A stretch of DNA of 64,000 nt from the NCBI GenBank assembly GCA_037179385.1, contig CM074188.1:28120594-28184593 (forward strand). Reading direction: 5' to 3'. The notes beneath the pieces were generated by a model, which saw only the letters and a list, made by a program, of their open reading frames with translations, was not told the origin of the DNA and did not search any database. Of the stretch, positions 22,238 through 35,353 are shown piece by piece. The position numbers were made by a program, and so were the translations under genes. The stretch is from Holothuria scabra (Eukaryota; Echinodermata; Holothuroidea; Aspidochirotida; Holothuriidae). Positions within the stretch are counted from its first letter, which is position 1; each line of letters begins with the position of its first letter.

Positions 22238-24947
22238 GTATGTAATACCAATTCTACATTCTATTTGGATATAACTATTTATTCATGAGGGATGGAGGAG
22301 GGGGGGTAAGGAGTGGCTTGAACTAAATATTTGGTTTCCCGCCACTTCTTGGCATAGCAAGGACAAATTGAATCACTCACTCCTAGTCAAAAGTCCTTCC
22401 ACAGACCTGCTAGTATCAGAGTATGGTTGGAGTGGTTGTGTTTTCAATTAAACAGTGTATCCAATACAGCTTACAAATTTTAAGTAATGCGATGTGGGAG
22501 TATAATGAAGGTGAATGATGTAAAATCCAGCTAGGAGAGACAGTGGCCTAGTCTTTTGATTTTGCAGTTTCATTGGTAGACTGTGTAGAAAAAATAAATT
22601 TCAAAATTCAATTTATACTTAAAAGTTTTCCAAACAGTCTCTTTACTTCCAGTTTTGCTTTACACAAACAGATCTATTCCTAAAATACAATTTGAGGACA
22701 TGAATGTGTGTTAAAATTGTGTGTTAAAATGTATGTGTTAATTGTATGAGAACAAGTTTGGTTCTATTTGAGGACATGTTGTAATGTATTTATAGGAGTA
22801 CAATTAGAGGACCTTTCATTAATTTGAAATGTTAAATGACATACATAGGAGATAATTGTTATTATGGCAAGTACATAAGATGAAACTGAAAAGAAAATGA
22901 TATCCTACTTGGTTGACAAGTTAATACTTTTAAGGAAAATAAAAGTTTGAAATAAAGGAAGTGTTTGACAATCTTGTTGAAAATATAAATTTGTGCTTTT
23001 GCAATGCCAAAAAGTTCCCCTTGAAATCTGGAAAGTTCTTCCCAGGAGATCATTCCCCCAGTTAAAAATCTATGGTCTAGTTTCAGGTTCCCACAATTTA
23101 TTGTGTACACATTTCATATCCTATTAGAAGGAAATCATGGTTTTTTTGTTGTAAATTGTGTGTTTTAAATTTCAAATTCACTTCATATTCAAAAGATTTC
23201 CAAACAGTCTCTTTACTTCCAGTTTTCTTTACAAAAACACACCTATTTCTGACATACAATTGGAGGACATGAATGTGTGTTAAAATGTATCTCTTAATTG
23301 TATGAGAACAAGTTTGGTTTTATTGGCGGACATGTAATGTAGGTATATGCAGACAATTAGAGGACCTTTCATTCATTTGAAGAAATATTTAATGATAAAC
23401 ATAGGAGATAATTTTCATTATGCCAGGTACATACAGTAAGATGAATTTGAAAAGAAAATGATATCCTACTTGGTTGACAAGTTACTTTTAAGGAAAAGGA
23501 AAGTTTGAAATAAAGGAAGTGTTTGACAGTCTTGTTAAAATATGGAAACAAATTTGTGCTTTTGCAATGCCAAAAGTTCCCCTTGAAAGTTCCTCCCAGG
23601 GGATCATTCCCCTAGAGGAACTTTCCCCCAGTTAAGAATCTAAAGTCTTGTTTCAGGTTCCCACAATTTATTGTGTACACATTTCAGGGAATGTTTTTAA
23701 ATCTTATTAGTGCTAAATCATAGTTTTTTTTTTTTTTTTTGTTGTTGTGAATTTGGTGTTTGAAATTTCAAATTCAATTTATACTTAAAATATTTCAACT
23801 CAGTCACTTTACTTACAGTTTTTCTTTACACATAGAGATTTATTCCTAACATACATTTGGAGGACATGAATGTGTGTTAAAATATATCTGTTAATTGTAT
23901 GAGAACAAGTTTGGTTCTATTTGAGGACATGTTGTAATGTAGTTATAGGAGTACAATTAGAGGACCTTTCATTAATTTGAAATGTTAAATGACATACATA
24001 GGAGATAATTGTCATTATGCCAGGTACAAAAGATGAATTTGAAAAGAAAAAGACATCCTTCTTGGCTGTCAAGATATTGTTCAGGAAAAGAGAACTTTGA
24101 AATGAAGAAATTAAAAATATTTTTTGATTAAACCATTTTTAAAACTAAAATTAGAATTTCTTATTATGTATGCAAGTCTACATTTGTATACAATAAATAG
24201 CTTTGAGGAGCAGCCGTTCTAGAATTGTGGAGGTTATGTAACCATACATCAGACGAATGTGTTAAACTTAGGGTTTGATTGAGCTAAATGTCTGCTAAAA
24301 GTTTTCTTTGGCAAAGACATTTCTTTAAAGATGCTGCTTTGTCTCAAAGAAATGACTTTGAAGTCATTTTAGTGCAGTGGTTCTTAACCTTTTTCGTCAC
24401 AGTTCCCCTATGCCAAACAACTACTCAGACTGTTTCCTCTCAAAAAATATCCATTTGGGGAATGCAGGAGGTTGCGAAACATTGTGGTAAAAACATGTCT
24501 ATCTACTACTGTAGCGGTGAGCACAAATGAACAGCAAAGACTGCATATATGTACATGAATCCTGTTAGCAGTGGAGGAATGGAGAGTTTAACTTTAAGAA
24601 ATCTCCTAAACTTTTTAATTACTGATACAAATTTATGCTTTTTTACCGACAAAGAGTTCCCCCCTCTAATCTGAAAACTTTACCCCAGTGGAACTCCCCC
24701 CCACTTAAGAACTTCTCTTGTAGTGTCACGCCCTCAGGATTTATTGTGTACACATTTCAGGGAATGTTTTACAATATCCTGTAGGTAGGAAATCATTGGC
24801 TTTTTTATTTTATTGGGAAGTATGCCTTTATTTTCCTAAGTCTTGTAGGCATGCCTATTACAACATACACTGTCTTTATTCTTACGTTGGTATGAAGAAG
24901 GGGAACACTAAGCTGATTAATCATGAAGATTCATTTTACCCTTTCAG

Positions 24948-25049
24948 AATGAAAGGCCAAGTGGGACTGTGACTGAAGCCAAAGAAATAGGTGATGTGGA
25001 AGGGACCATGGAAGTTTCTAATGCTGACAGAGGTGAAAGTAACATGATG
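24948..25049 (+). CDS. Repeated exon cassette, copy 4 (intact)
   Basis: Same coding sequence as the copy at 22136, with acceptor ...accctttcag and donor GTATGT. The flanks are also almost identical, which points to a recent duplication or gene conversion. Confidence 0.55.
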
Positions 25050-27765
25050 GTATGTAATACCAATTCTACATTCTATTTGGATATAACTATTTATTCATGA
25101 GGGATGGAGGAGGGGGGGTAAGGAGTGGCTTGAACTAAATATTTGGTTTCCCGCCACTTCTTGGCATAGCAAGGACAAATTGAATCACTCACTCGTAGTC
25201 AAAAGTCCTTCCACAGACCTGCTAGTATCAGAGTATGGTTGGAGTGGTTGTGTTTTCAATTTAACAGTGTATCCAATACAGCTTACAAATTTTAAGTAAT
25301 GCGATGTGGGAGTATAATGAAGGTGAATGATGTAAAATCCAGCTAGGAGAGACAGTGGCCTAGTCTTTTGATTTTGCAGTTTCATTGGTAGACTGTGTAG
25401 AAAAAATAAATTTCAAAATTCAATTTATACTTAAAAGTTTTCCAAACAGTCTCTTTACTTCCAGTTTTGCTTTACACAAACAGATCTATTCCTAAAATAC
25501 AATTTGAGGACATGAATGTGTGTTAAAATTGTGTGTTAAAATGTATGTGTTAATTGTATGAGAACAAGTTTGGTTCTATTTGAGGACATGTTGTAATGTA
25601 TTTATAGGAGTACAATTAGAGGACCTTTCATTAATTTGAAATGTTAAATGACATACATAGGAGATAATTGTTATTATGCCAAGTACATAAGATGAAACTG
25701 AAAAGAAAATGATATCCTACTTGGTTGACAAGTTAATACTTTTAAGGAAAATAAAAGTTTGAAATAAAGGAAGTGTTTGACAATCTTGTTGAAAATATAA
25801 ATTTGTGCTTTTGCAATGCCAAAAAGTTCCCCTTGAAATCTGGAAAGTTCTTCCCAGGAGATCATTCCCCCAGTTAAAAATCTATGGTCTAGTTTCAGGT
25901 TCCCACAATTTATTGTGTACACATTTCAGATCCTATTAGAAGGAAATCATGGTTTTTTTGTTGTAAATTGTGTGTTTCAAATTTCAAATTCACTTCATAT
26001 TCAAAAGATTTCCAAACAGTCTCTTTACTTCCAGTTTTCTTTACAAAAACACACCTATTTCTGACATACAATTGGAGGACATGAATGTGTGTTAAAATGT
26101 ATCTCTTAATTGTATGAGAACAAGTTTGGTTTTATTGGCGGACATGTAATGTAGGTATATGCGGACAATTAGAGGACCTTTCATTCATTTGAAGAAATAT
26201 TTAATGATAAACATAGGAGATAATTTTCATTATGCCAGGTACATACAGTAAGATGAATTTGAAAAGAAAATGATATCCTACTTGGTTGACAAGTTACTTT
26301 TAAGGAAAAGGAAAGTTTGAAATAAAGGAAGTGTTTGACAGTCTTGTTAAAATATGGAAACAAATTTGTGCTTTTGCAGTGCCAAAAAGTTCCCCTTGAA
26401 AGTTCCTCCCAGGGGATCATTCTCCCTAGGGGAACTTTCCCCCAGTTAAGAATCTAAAGTCTTGTTTCAGGTTCCCACAATTTATTGTGTACACATTTCA
26501 GGGAATGTTTTTAAATCTTATTAGTGCTAAATCATAGTTTGTTTTTGTTGTTGTTGTTGTGAATTTGGTGTTTGAAATTTCAAATTCAATTTATACTTAA
26601 AATATTTCAACTCAGTCACTTTACTTACAGTTTTTCTTTACACATAGAGATTTATTCCTAACATACATTTTGAGGACATGAATGTGTGTTAAAATATATC
26701 TGTTAATTGTATGAGAACAAGTTTGGTTCTATTTGAGGACATGTTGTAATGTAGTTATAGGAGTACAATTAGAGGACCTTTCATTAATTTGAAATGTTAA
26801 ATGACATACATAGGAGATAATTGTCATTATGCCAGGTACAAAAGATGAATTTGAAAAGAAAAAGACATCCTTCTTGGCTGTCAAGATATTGTTCAGGAAA
26901 AGAGAACTTTGAAATGAAGAAATTAAAAATATTTTTTGATTAAACCATTTTTAAAACTAAAATTAGAATTTCTTATTATGTATGCAAGTCTACATTTGTA
27001 TACAATAAATAGCTTTGAGGAGCAGCCGTTCTAGAATTGTGGAGGTTATGTAACCATACATCAGACGAATGTGTTAAACTTAGGGTTTGATTGAGCTAAA
27101 TGTCTGCTAAAAGTTTTCTTTGGCAAAGACATTTCTTTAAAGATGTTGCTTTGTCTCAAAGAAATGACTTTGAAGTCATTTTAGTGCAGTGGTTCTTAAC
27201 CTTTTTCGTCACAGTTCCCCTATGCCAAACAGCCACTCAGGCTGTTCCCTCTCAAAATTATATCCATTTGGGGAATGCAGGAGGTTGCGAAACATTGTGG
27301 TAAAAACATGTCTATCTACTACTGTAGCGGTGAGCACAAATGAACAGCAAAGACTGCATATATGTACATGAATCCTGTTAGCAGTGGAGGAATGGAGAGT
27401 TTAACTTTAAGAAATCTCCTAAACTTTTTAATTACTGATACAAATTTATGCTTTTTTACCGACAAAGAGTTCCCCCCTCTAATCTGAAAAGTTTACCCCA
27501 GTGGAACTCCCCCCCCCCCCACTTAAGAACTTCTCTTGTAGTGTCACGCCCTCAGGATTTATTGTGTACACATTTCAGGGAATGTTTTACAATATCCTGT
27601 AGGTAGGAAATCATTGGCTTTTTTATTTTATTGGGAAGTATGCCTTTATTTTCCTAAGTCTTGTAGGCATGCCTATTACAACATACACTGTCTTTATTCT
27701 TACGTTGGTATGAAGAAGGGGAACACTAAGCTGATTAATCATGAAGATTCATTTTACCCTTTCAG

Positions 27766-27867
27766 AATGAAAGGCCAAGTGGGACTGTGACTGAAGCCAA
27801 AGAAATAGGTGATGTGGAAGGGACCATGGAAGTTTCTAATGCTGACAGAGGTAAAAGTAACATGATG
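27766..27867 (+). CDS. Repeated exon cassette, copy 5 (intact, one substitution)
   Basis: 102 nt, open, with the same splice signals. GGT-AAA-AGT replaces GGT-GAA-AGT, a Glu to Lys change near the end. This unit is the first of the short (2.33-kb) type. Confidence 0.55.
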
Positions 27868-30094
27868 GTATGTAATACCAATTCTACATTCTATTTGGAT
27901 ATAACTATTTATTCATGAGGGATGGATGAAGGGGGGGGGGTGAGGGGTGGCTTGAACTAAATATTTGGTTTCCCGCCACTTCTTGGCATAGCAAGGACAA
28001 ATTGAATCACTCACTCCAAGCCAAAAGTCCTTTCACAGACCTGCTAGTATCAGAGTATGGTTGGAGTGGTTGTGTTTTCAATTAAATAAAAGTTTGAAAT
28101 AAAGGAAGTGTTTGACAACCTTGTTGAAAATATAAATTTGTGCTTTTGCAATGCCAAAAAGTTCCCCTTGAAATCTGGAAAGTTCTCCCCAGGAGATCAT
28201 TCCCCCAGTTAAAAATCTATGGTCTAGTTTCAGGTTCCCACAATTTATTGTGTACACATTTCAGATCCTATTAGAAGGAAATCATGGTTTTTTTGTTGTA
28301 AATTGTGTGTTTCAAATTTCAAATTCACTTCATATTCAAAAGATTTCCAAACAGTCTCTTTACTTCCAGTTTTCTTTACAAAAACACACCTATTTCTGAC
28401 ATACAATTGGAGGACATGAATGTGTGTTAAAATGTATCTCTTAATTGTATGAGAACAAGTTTGGTTTTATTGGCGGACATGTAATGTAGGTATATGCGGA
28501 CAATTAGAGGACCTTTCATTCATTTGAAGAAATATTTAATGATAAACATAGGAGATAATTTTCATTATGCCAGGTACATACAGTAAGATGAATTTGAAAA
28601 GAAAATGATATCCTACTTGGTTGACAAGTTACTTTTAGGGGAAAGGAAAGTTTGAAATAAAGGAAGTGTTTGACAGTCTTGTTAAAATATGGAAACAAAT
28701 TTGTGCTTTTGCAATGCCAAAAAGTTCCCCTTGAAAGTTCCTCCCAGGGGATCATTCCCCCTAGGGGAACTTTCCCCCAGTTAAGAATCTAAAGTCTTGT
28801 TTCAGGTTCCCACAATTTATTGTGTACACATTTCAGGGAATGTTTTTAAATCTTATTAGTGCTAAATCATAGTTTGTTTTTTTTTGTTGTTGTGAATTTG
28901 GTGTTTGAAATTTCAAATTCAATTTATACTTAAAATATTTCAACTCAGTCACTTTACTTACAGTTTTTCTTTACACATAGAGATTTATTCCTAACATACA
29001 TTTTGAGGACATGAATGTGTGTTAAAATATATCTGTTAATTGTATGAGAACAAGTTTGGTTCTATTTGAGGACATGTTGTAATGTAGTTATAGGAGTACA
29101 ATTAGAGGACCTTTCATTAATTTGAAATGTTAAATGACATACATAGGAGATAATTGTCATTATGCCAGGTACAAAAGATGAATTTGAAAAGAAAAAGACA
29201 TCCTTCTTGGCTGTCAAGATATTGTTCAGGAAAAGAGAACTTTGAAATGAAGAAATTAAAAATATTTTTTGATTAAACCATTTTTAAAACTAAAATTAGA
29301 ATTTCTTATTATGTATGCAAGTCTACATTTGTATACAATAAATAGCTTTGAGGAGCAGCCGTTCTAGAATTGTGGAGGTTATGTAACCATACATCAGACG
29401 AATGTGTTAAACTTAGGGTTTGATTGAGCTAAATGTCTGCTAAAAGTTTTCTTTGGCAAAGACATTTCTTTAAAGATGCTGCTTTGTCTCAAAGAAATGA
29501 CTTTGAAGTCATTTTAGTGCAGTGGTTCTTAACCTTTTTCGTCACAGTTCCCCTATGCCAAACAGCCACTCAGGCTTTTCGCTCTCAAAATTATATCCAT
29601 TTGGGGAATGCAGGAGGTTGCAAAACATTGTGGTAAAAACATGTCTATCTACTACTGTAGCGGTGAGCACAAATGAACAGCAAAGACTGCATATATGTAC
29701 ATGAATCCTGTTAGCAGTGGAGGAATGGAGAGTTAAACTTTAAGAAATCTCCTAAACTTTTTAATTACTGATACAAATTTATGCTTTTTTACTGACAAAG
29801 AGTTTCCCCCTCTAATCTGAAAAGTTTACCCCAGTGGAACTCCCCCCCACTTAAGAACTTCTCTTGTAGTGTCACGCCCTCAGAATTTATTGTGTACACA
29901 TTTCAGGGAATGTTTTACAATATCCTGTAGGTAGGAAATCATTGGCTTTTTTTATTTTATTGGGAAGCATGCCTTTATTTTCCTAAGTCTTGTAGGCATG
30001 CCTATTACAACATACACTGTCTTTATTCTTACGTTGGTATGAAGAAGGGGAACACTAAGCTGATTAATCATGAAGATTCATTTTACACTTTCAG

Positions 30095-30196
30095 AATGAA
30101 AGGCCAAGTGGGACTGTGACTGAAGCCAAAGAAATAGGTGATGTGGTAGGGACCATGGAAGTTTCTAATGCTGACAGAGGTGAAAGTAACATGATG
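30095..30196 (+). CDS. Repeated exon cassette, copy 6 (intact, one substitution)
   Basis: 102 nt, open, with acceptor ...acactttcag and donor GTATGT. GTG-GTA-GGG replaces GTG-GAA-GGG, a Glu to Val change in the middle. Second short-type unit. Confidence 0.55.
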
Positions 30197-32438
30197 GTAT
30201 GTAATACCAACTCTACATTCTATTTGGATATAACTATTTATTCATGAGGGATGGAGGAGGGGGGGGGGGGGTAAGGAGTGGCTTGAACTAAATATTTGGT
30301 TTCCCGCCACTTCTTGGCATAGCAAGGACAAATTGAATCACTCACTCGTAGTCAAAAGTCCTTCCACAGACCTGCTAGTATCAGAGTATGGTTGGAGTGG
30401 TTGTGTTTTCAATTAAATAAAAGTTTGAAATAAAGGAAGTGTTTGACAATCTTGTTGAAAATATAAATTTGTGCTTTTGCAATGCCAAAAAGTTCCCCTT
30501 GAAATCTGGAAAGTTCTTCCCAGGAGATCATTCCCCCAGTTAAAAATCTATGGTCTAGTTTCAGGTTCCCACAATTTATTGTGTACACATTTCAGATCCT
30601 ATTAGAAGGAAATCATGGTTTTTTTGTTGTAAATTGTGTGTTTCAAATTTCAAATTCACTTCATATTCAAAAGATTTCCAAACAGTCTCTTTACTTCCAG
30701 TTTTCTTTACAAAAACACACCTATTTCTGACATACAATTGGAGGACATGAATGTGTGTTAAAATGTATCTCTTAATTGTATGAGAACAAGTTTGGTTTTA
30801 TTGGCGGACATGTAATGTAGGTATATGCGGACAATTAGAGGACCTTTCATTCATTTGAAGAAATATTTAATGATAAACATAGGAGATAATTTTCATTATG
30901 CCAGGTACATACAGTAAGATGAATTTGAAAAGAAAATGATATCCTACTTGGTTGACAAGTTACTTTTAAGGAAAAGGAAAGTTTGAAATAAAGGAAGTGT
31001 TTGACAGTCTTGTTAAAATATGGAAACAAATTTGTGCTTTTGCAATGCCAAAAAGTTCCCCTTGAAAGTTCTTCCCAGGGGATCATTCCCCCTAGGGGAA
31101 CTTCCCCCAGTTAAGAATCTAAAGTCTTGTTTCAGGTTCCCACAATTTATTGTGTACACATTTCAGGGAATGTTTTTAAATCTTATTAGTGCTAAATCAT
31201 AGTTTGTTTTTGTTGTTGTTGTTGTGAATTTGGTGTTTGAAATTTCAAATTCAATTTATACTTAAAATATTTCAACTCAGTCACTTTACTTACAGTTTTT
31301 CTTTACACATAGAGATTTATTCCTAACATACATTTTGAGGACATGAATGTGTGTTAAAATATATCTGTTAATTGTATGAGAACAAGTTTGGTTCTATTTG
31401 AGGACATGTTGTAATGTAGTTATAGGAGTACAATTAGAGGACCTTTCATTAATTTGAAATGTTAAATGACATACATAGGAGATAATTGTCATTATGCCAG
31501 GTACAAAAGATGAATTTGAAAAGAAAAAGACATCCTTCTTGGCTGTCAAGTTATTGTTCAGGAAAAGAGAACTTTGAAATGAAGAAATTAAAAATATTTT
31601 TTGATTAAACCATTTTTAAAACTAAAATTAGAATTTCTTATTATGTATGCAAGTCTACATTTGTATACAATAAATAGCTTTGAGGAGCAGCCGTTCTAGA
31701 ATTGTGGAGGTTATGTAACCATACATCAGACGAATGTGTTAAACTTAGGGTTTGATTGAGCTAAATGTCCGCTAAAAGTTTTCTTGACGAGGACATTTCT
31801 TTAAAGATGTTGCTTTGTCTCAAAGAAATGACTTTGAAGTCATTTTAGTGCAGTGGTTCTTAACCTTTTTCGTCACAGTTCCCCTATGCCAAACAGCCAC
31901 TCAGGCTGTTCCCTCTCAAAATTATATCCATTTGGGGAATGCAGGAGGTTGCGAAACATTGTGGTAAAAACATGTCTATCTGATCTACTACTGTAGCGGT
32001 GAGCACAAATGAACAGCAAAGACTGCATGATGTACATGAATCCTGTTAGCAGTGGAGGAATGGAGAGTTTAACTTTAAGAAATCTCCTAAACTTTTTAAT
32101 TATTGATACAAATTTATGCTTTTTTACCGACAAAGAGTTCCCCCCTCTAATCTGAAAAGTTCACCCCAGTGGAACTCCCCCCCCCCCCCACCACTTAAGA
32201 ACTTCTCTTGTAGTGTCACGCCCTCAGGATTTATTGTGTACACATTTCAGGGAATGTTTTACAATATCCTGTAGGTAGGAAATCATTGGCTTTTTTTATT
32301 TTATTGGGAAGTATGCCTTTATTTTCCTAAGTCTTGTAGGCATGCCTATTACAACATACACTGTCTTTAATCTTACGTTGGTATGAAGAAGGGGAACACT
32401 AAGCTGATTAATCATGAAGATTCGTTTTACCCTTTCAG

Positions 32439-32539
32439 AATGAAAGGCCAAGTGTTACTGTGACTGAAGCTAAAAAATAGGTGATGTGGAAGGGACCATG
32501 GAAGTTTCTAATGTTGACAGCAGTGAAAGAATCATGATG
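32439..32539 (+). pseudogene. Repeated exon cassette, copy 7 (frameshift and stop)
   Basis: 101 nt. A one-base deletion in the AAAGAAATAGG stretch makes GCT AAA AAA TAG, so the frame ends after about 13 residues. Splice signals remain. It is the last cassette before the decayed gene, so any transcript reading through the array would terminate here unless this exon is skipped. Confidence 0.6.
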
Positions 32540-33663
32540 GTATGTAATACCAGTTCAACATTATTTATACTCTGTTTGGGTATAACTATTCATTCATGAG
32601 GGATGGGGGGGTGGTTGGCTTATCCTAAATAATTGAACAGTGCCTTAGATACAGCTTACATGTTTTAAGTTGTGTAATATGGTAGAGTAGTGCAGGCAAA
32701 TCATGTAAAATCTATCTAGGAGAGACAGTGGCCTAGTCTTTTGATTTTACAGTTTCATTGGAAGTCTTTGTAGGAAAAATAAATTTCATATTCAGTTTAT
32801 ATTCAAAATATTTCCAAACAGTCTCTTCACTTCCAGTTTTTCTTTACACAAACGGATCTATACCTAACAGACAATTTGAAAACATGAATGTGTGTTAAAA
32901 TGTATCTGTTAATTGTATTAGAACAAGTTTGGTTCTGAGGACATGATGTAATACAGTTATAAGAGTACAATTAGAAGACCCCTTTCATTTATGGAAGAAA
33001 TATTAAATGACATACATAGGAGATATAATTGTCATATATGCCAGGTACAAAAGATGAATTTGAAAAGAAAAAGACATCCTTCTTGGCTGTCAAGATATTG
33101 TTCAGGAAAAGAGAACTTTGAAATGAAGAAAGTGATTGAAAGTATTGTTTGATTAATTCAGAATAAAAAGATATTTAGAATCTCATATAGTGTATACAAT
33201 ATTCATTTTTATACAATAAATTGCTTTGATGGGCAGTCTTCCTAGATTTGGGGAAGTTATGTAATCATTTATCAGAGAAATGCATTAAAACTTAAGAAAG
33301 TTTAATTGAGCTACTATGTCCACTAAAAGTTTTCTTTGACAAAGAAACATCTTTTAAGATGTTGTATTGTCCCAAAGAAATAACTTTGTGAAGTTATTCT
33401 AATGCAGTGATTCTTAACCTTTTTCTTCACAGTTCCCCTATGGCATTCAGACACTCAGCCTGTTTCCCCCTCAAAAATTATATCCTTTGTTGAATGCAGG
33501 AGGTTTCAAAACATTGTGGTAGACACATGTCTATCTAGCTGTCACCACAAAAGGACAGCATAGACTGGGTACATGCATGCTGTCGGCTGTGATGGGTTGA
33601 AAGTTTTACTCTAAAAACTCTTTTAAACTTTCTAACTTTCTGTATATCGACACAAATTTTCAG

Positions 33664-35353
33664 AAACAGATCCAGGTGAAGATAATGAGGGGATCCAGAT
33701 TATCAGGCTGAATGTTCTGACTTATACGACTCAGATTCAGATCCAGCAACATATCCTAAAGAAGATCCAGATTACCAGGTTCAATGCTCAGAAAGTGAGA
33801 CTGAGGAGCAAGAGCATGGTATTTGAAACATCAGGTTTAGGTATCCCTCCCTGGAGTATTGCCCGTCCACTAGTGGTGAGATGCACCCAAACTTCAGATG
33901 ATATTGTAGTTTATACATCTGATGGTAGCATAGAAAAAAGGAAATGGGATAAAAAGCACCTATGTGTATTCTGCTGCAAGCCCTACTCCAAAATTGCACT
34001 TCGTCTTGAGAGTGCCCATGATAGTGAGGTAGAAGTAGCTCGTTCTCTCAGCCTAAAGAAGAAAAGTAAGAAAAGGAAAAACATTTATGACAGACTTCGA
34101 AAAGCTGGGGACTAAGAACATAATATGGAGGTTCTTCACGGTATAGAAGAGGATCATTGGTAGTTTACAAGAGGCTCAAACATGGACAGACTGCATTTGG
34201 TGATGGTATTTTGCCCTGCTTCAATTGTTGGGGATTCTGTCCAAAGAAATATATGTTGAAATAGGCAAAGTTGTGTAAGGGTATGGCAGCGCCCTCAAGC
34301 AAGAGTCAGTATGTAAGAGAGTCCATAGCTCTGCTCCCTGTCAAACAATTATTTTGTTTCAAAGCAAATGAAAGGAATTCTTGACAGTATTACACAGGAT
34401 GATATTGCTCTCATGATTTGAAATGATGATTACGTGTTGCGCTTTGGAGAGCACTTCATTTCTAGAGCAGGCCACACCACCCACTCTGAAAGGTAAATTG
34501 CTCATAAAATGAGGGCGTTGGGAAGGGTCCTGAAGGAGTTTGGGAAGATCACTCAAACACCAGTGGCCTCCTTTGACCTTATAAATCCTATAAGGTTCAA
34601 CAAAGTCATTGAGACAACAAAAGAACGCACAGGATTCAACTGGGAAGACAACACCTTTCAGATACCTTCACTTGCATTGAAACGGGGCACAATCTGAACA
34701 AGTTGTGTGAAATAGTTTTGGCTGAGTCAATTAGAGTGAAAGATAGTGAAATTCGGCATGCAACAAGAGAGTTCCAAGAATTGATGAGAATTGAGTGGCC
34801 AAGAAAAATTTCTAGTCATGCCCTAAGGCAGTACGACAACCAGTAATGGCAAAACTCAAAGAAGGTCCCACCAACATCATTTCCCTGAATAAGCACCTGC
34901 AAAAAGTTTCCCAAAAAATGAAGGAAGACATCAAATCCCAAGGGGCTACAGCAAATTGTTGTGGACAACTTTGCCATGCAATCCTTGCTCAGGTTATCTT
35001 ATTTAACAGGAGAAGACCTGGGGAGACCCAGTACTTGAAGCTTACTACTCTTCAGAAAAATCTAATCAGAACAGGGGATGCTGGTGATGACATAATTCAG
35101 TCACCAACCATATCTGAAAAAGTTGCAGTGGACAGACTCTCACTGCTATACAAGAGGCAAAAGGGACCATGGAGTTCCAATTATGCTTCCGGATGATCTA
35201 AAGGAATCGATTGAAGTCCTTTGTGACAACAGGAGAGATGCAGGTGAACATCCTGATAATAGGCTATGGGTTTGCCAGATGTGGATTAAAATTTCCAGTG
35301 CGACAAGAAAGAACATGGATCCAAATAATAAGTTGCAAGTTTGTTTAGCATGA
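33664..35353 (+). pseudogene. Decayed zinc-finger / tyrosine-recombinase-like (Crypton-type) gene
   Basis: Successive fragments in different frames read like one protein. In order: an acidic stretch with two DPDYQ motifs (about 33693-33826); KRKWDKKHLCVFCCKPYSKI and a basic segment (33795-34115); LPCFNCWGFCPKKYM (about 34154-34265); a helical segment with two in-frame stops (34368-34697) containing RFGEHF and GFNWEDNT; ECP-like helices (34694-34843); FNRRRPGE (34846-35196); and VPIMLPDDLKESIEVLCDNR (35123-35353). From memory this order matches large uncharacterised proteins of fish and marine invertebrates with a C-terminal tyrosine-recombinase fold. FNRRRPGE would hold the first catalytic Arg. 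The His-x-x-Arg and Tyr part is missing. There are at least four frameshifts plus stops, so it is non-functional as it stands. Family assignment is moderate. Confidence 0.65.

Larger units (their letters stand above)
16250..33660 (+). repeat. Large tandem array of 2.2-2.8-kb units, each with one 102-bp exon cassette
   Basis: Measured from exon cassette to exon cassette, units begin at 17164, 19321, 22136, 24948, 27766, 30095 and 32439 (spacing 2157, 2815, 2812, 2818, 2329 and 2344 bp); a partial, more diverged unit precedes 17164. A second anchor, GCAGTGGTTCTTAACC, gives the same periods. Central units are nearly identical, and the first and last are diverged. Each unit also contains two or three related ~550-600-bp sub-repeats with the words ACAGTCTCTTTACTTCCAG and GAGGACATGAATGTGTG. 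The two short units lack one sub-repeat of about 485 bp. The array stops abruptly near 33660, where the decayed gene begins. Confidence 0.93.

Noticed and set aside
21475..29704. Recurrent plus-strand 60-80 residue frames covering the hAT-like end in each unit
   Set aside because: Same cause: copies of one non-coding unit segment. No splice signals or family similarity.
20050..31086. Recurrent 79-91 residue minus-strand frames in each array unit (20050-20298, 20557-20796, 26181-26420 and others)
   Set aside because: They repeat only because the DNA unit repeats; they cross the AT-rich sub-repeats, have no conserved domain, and vary in start and end between units.
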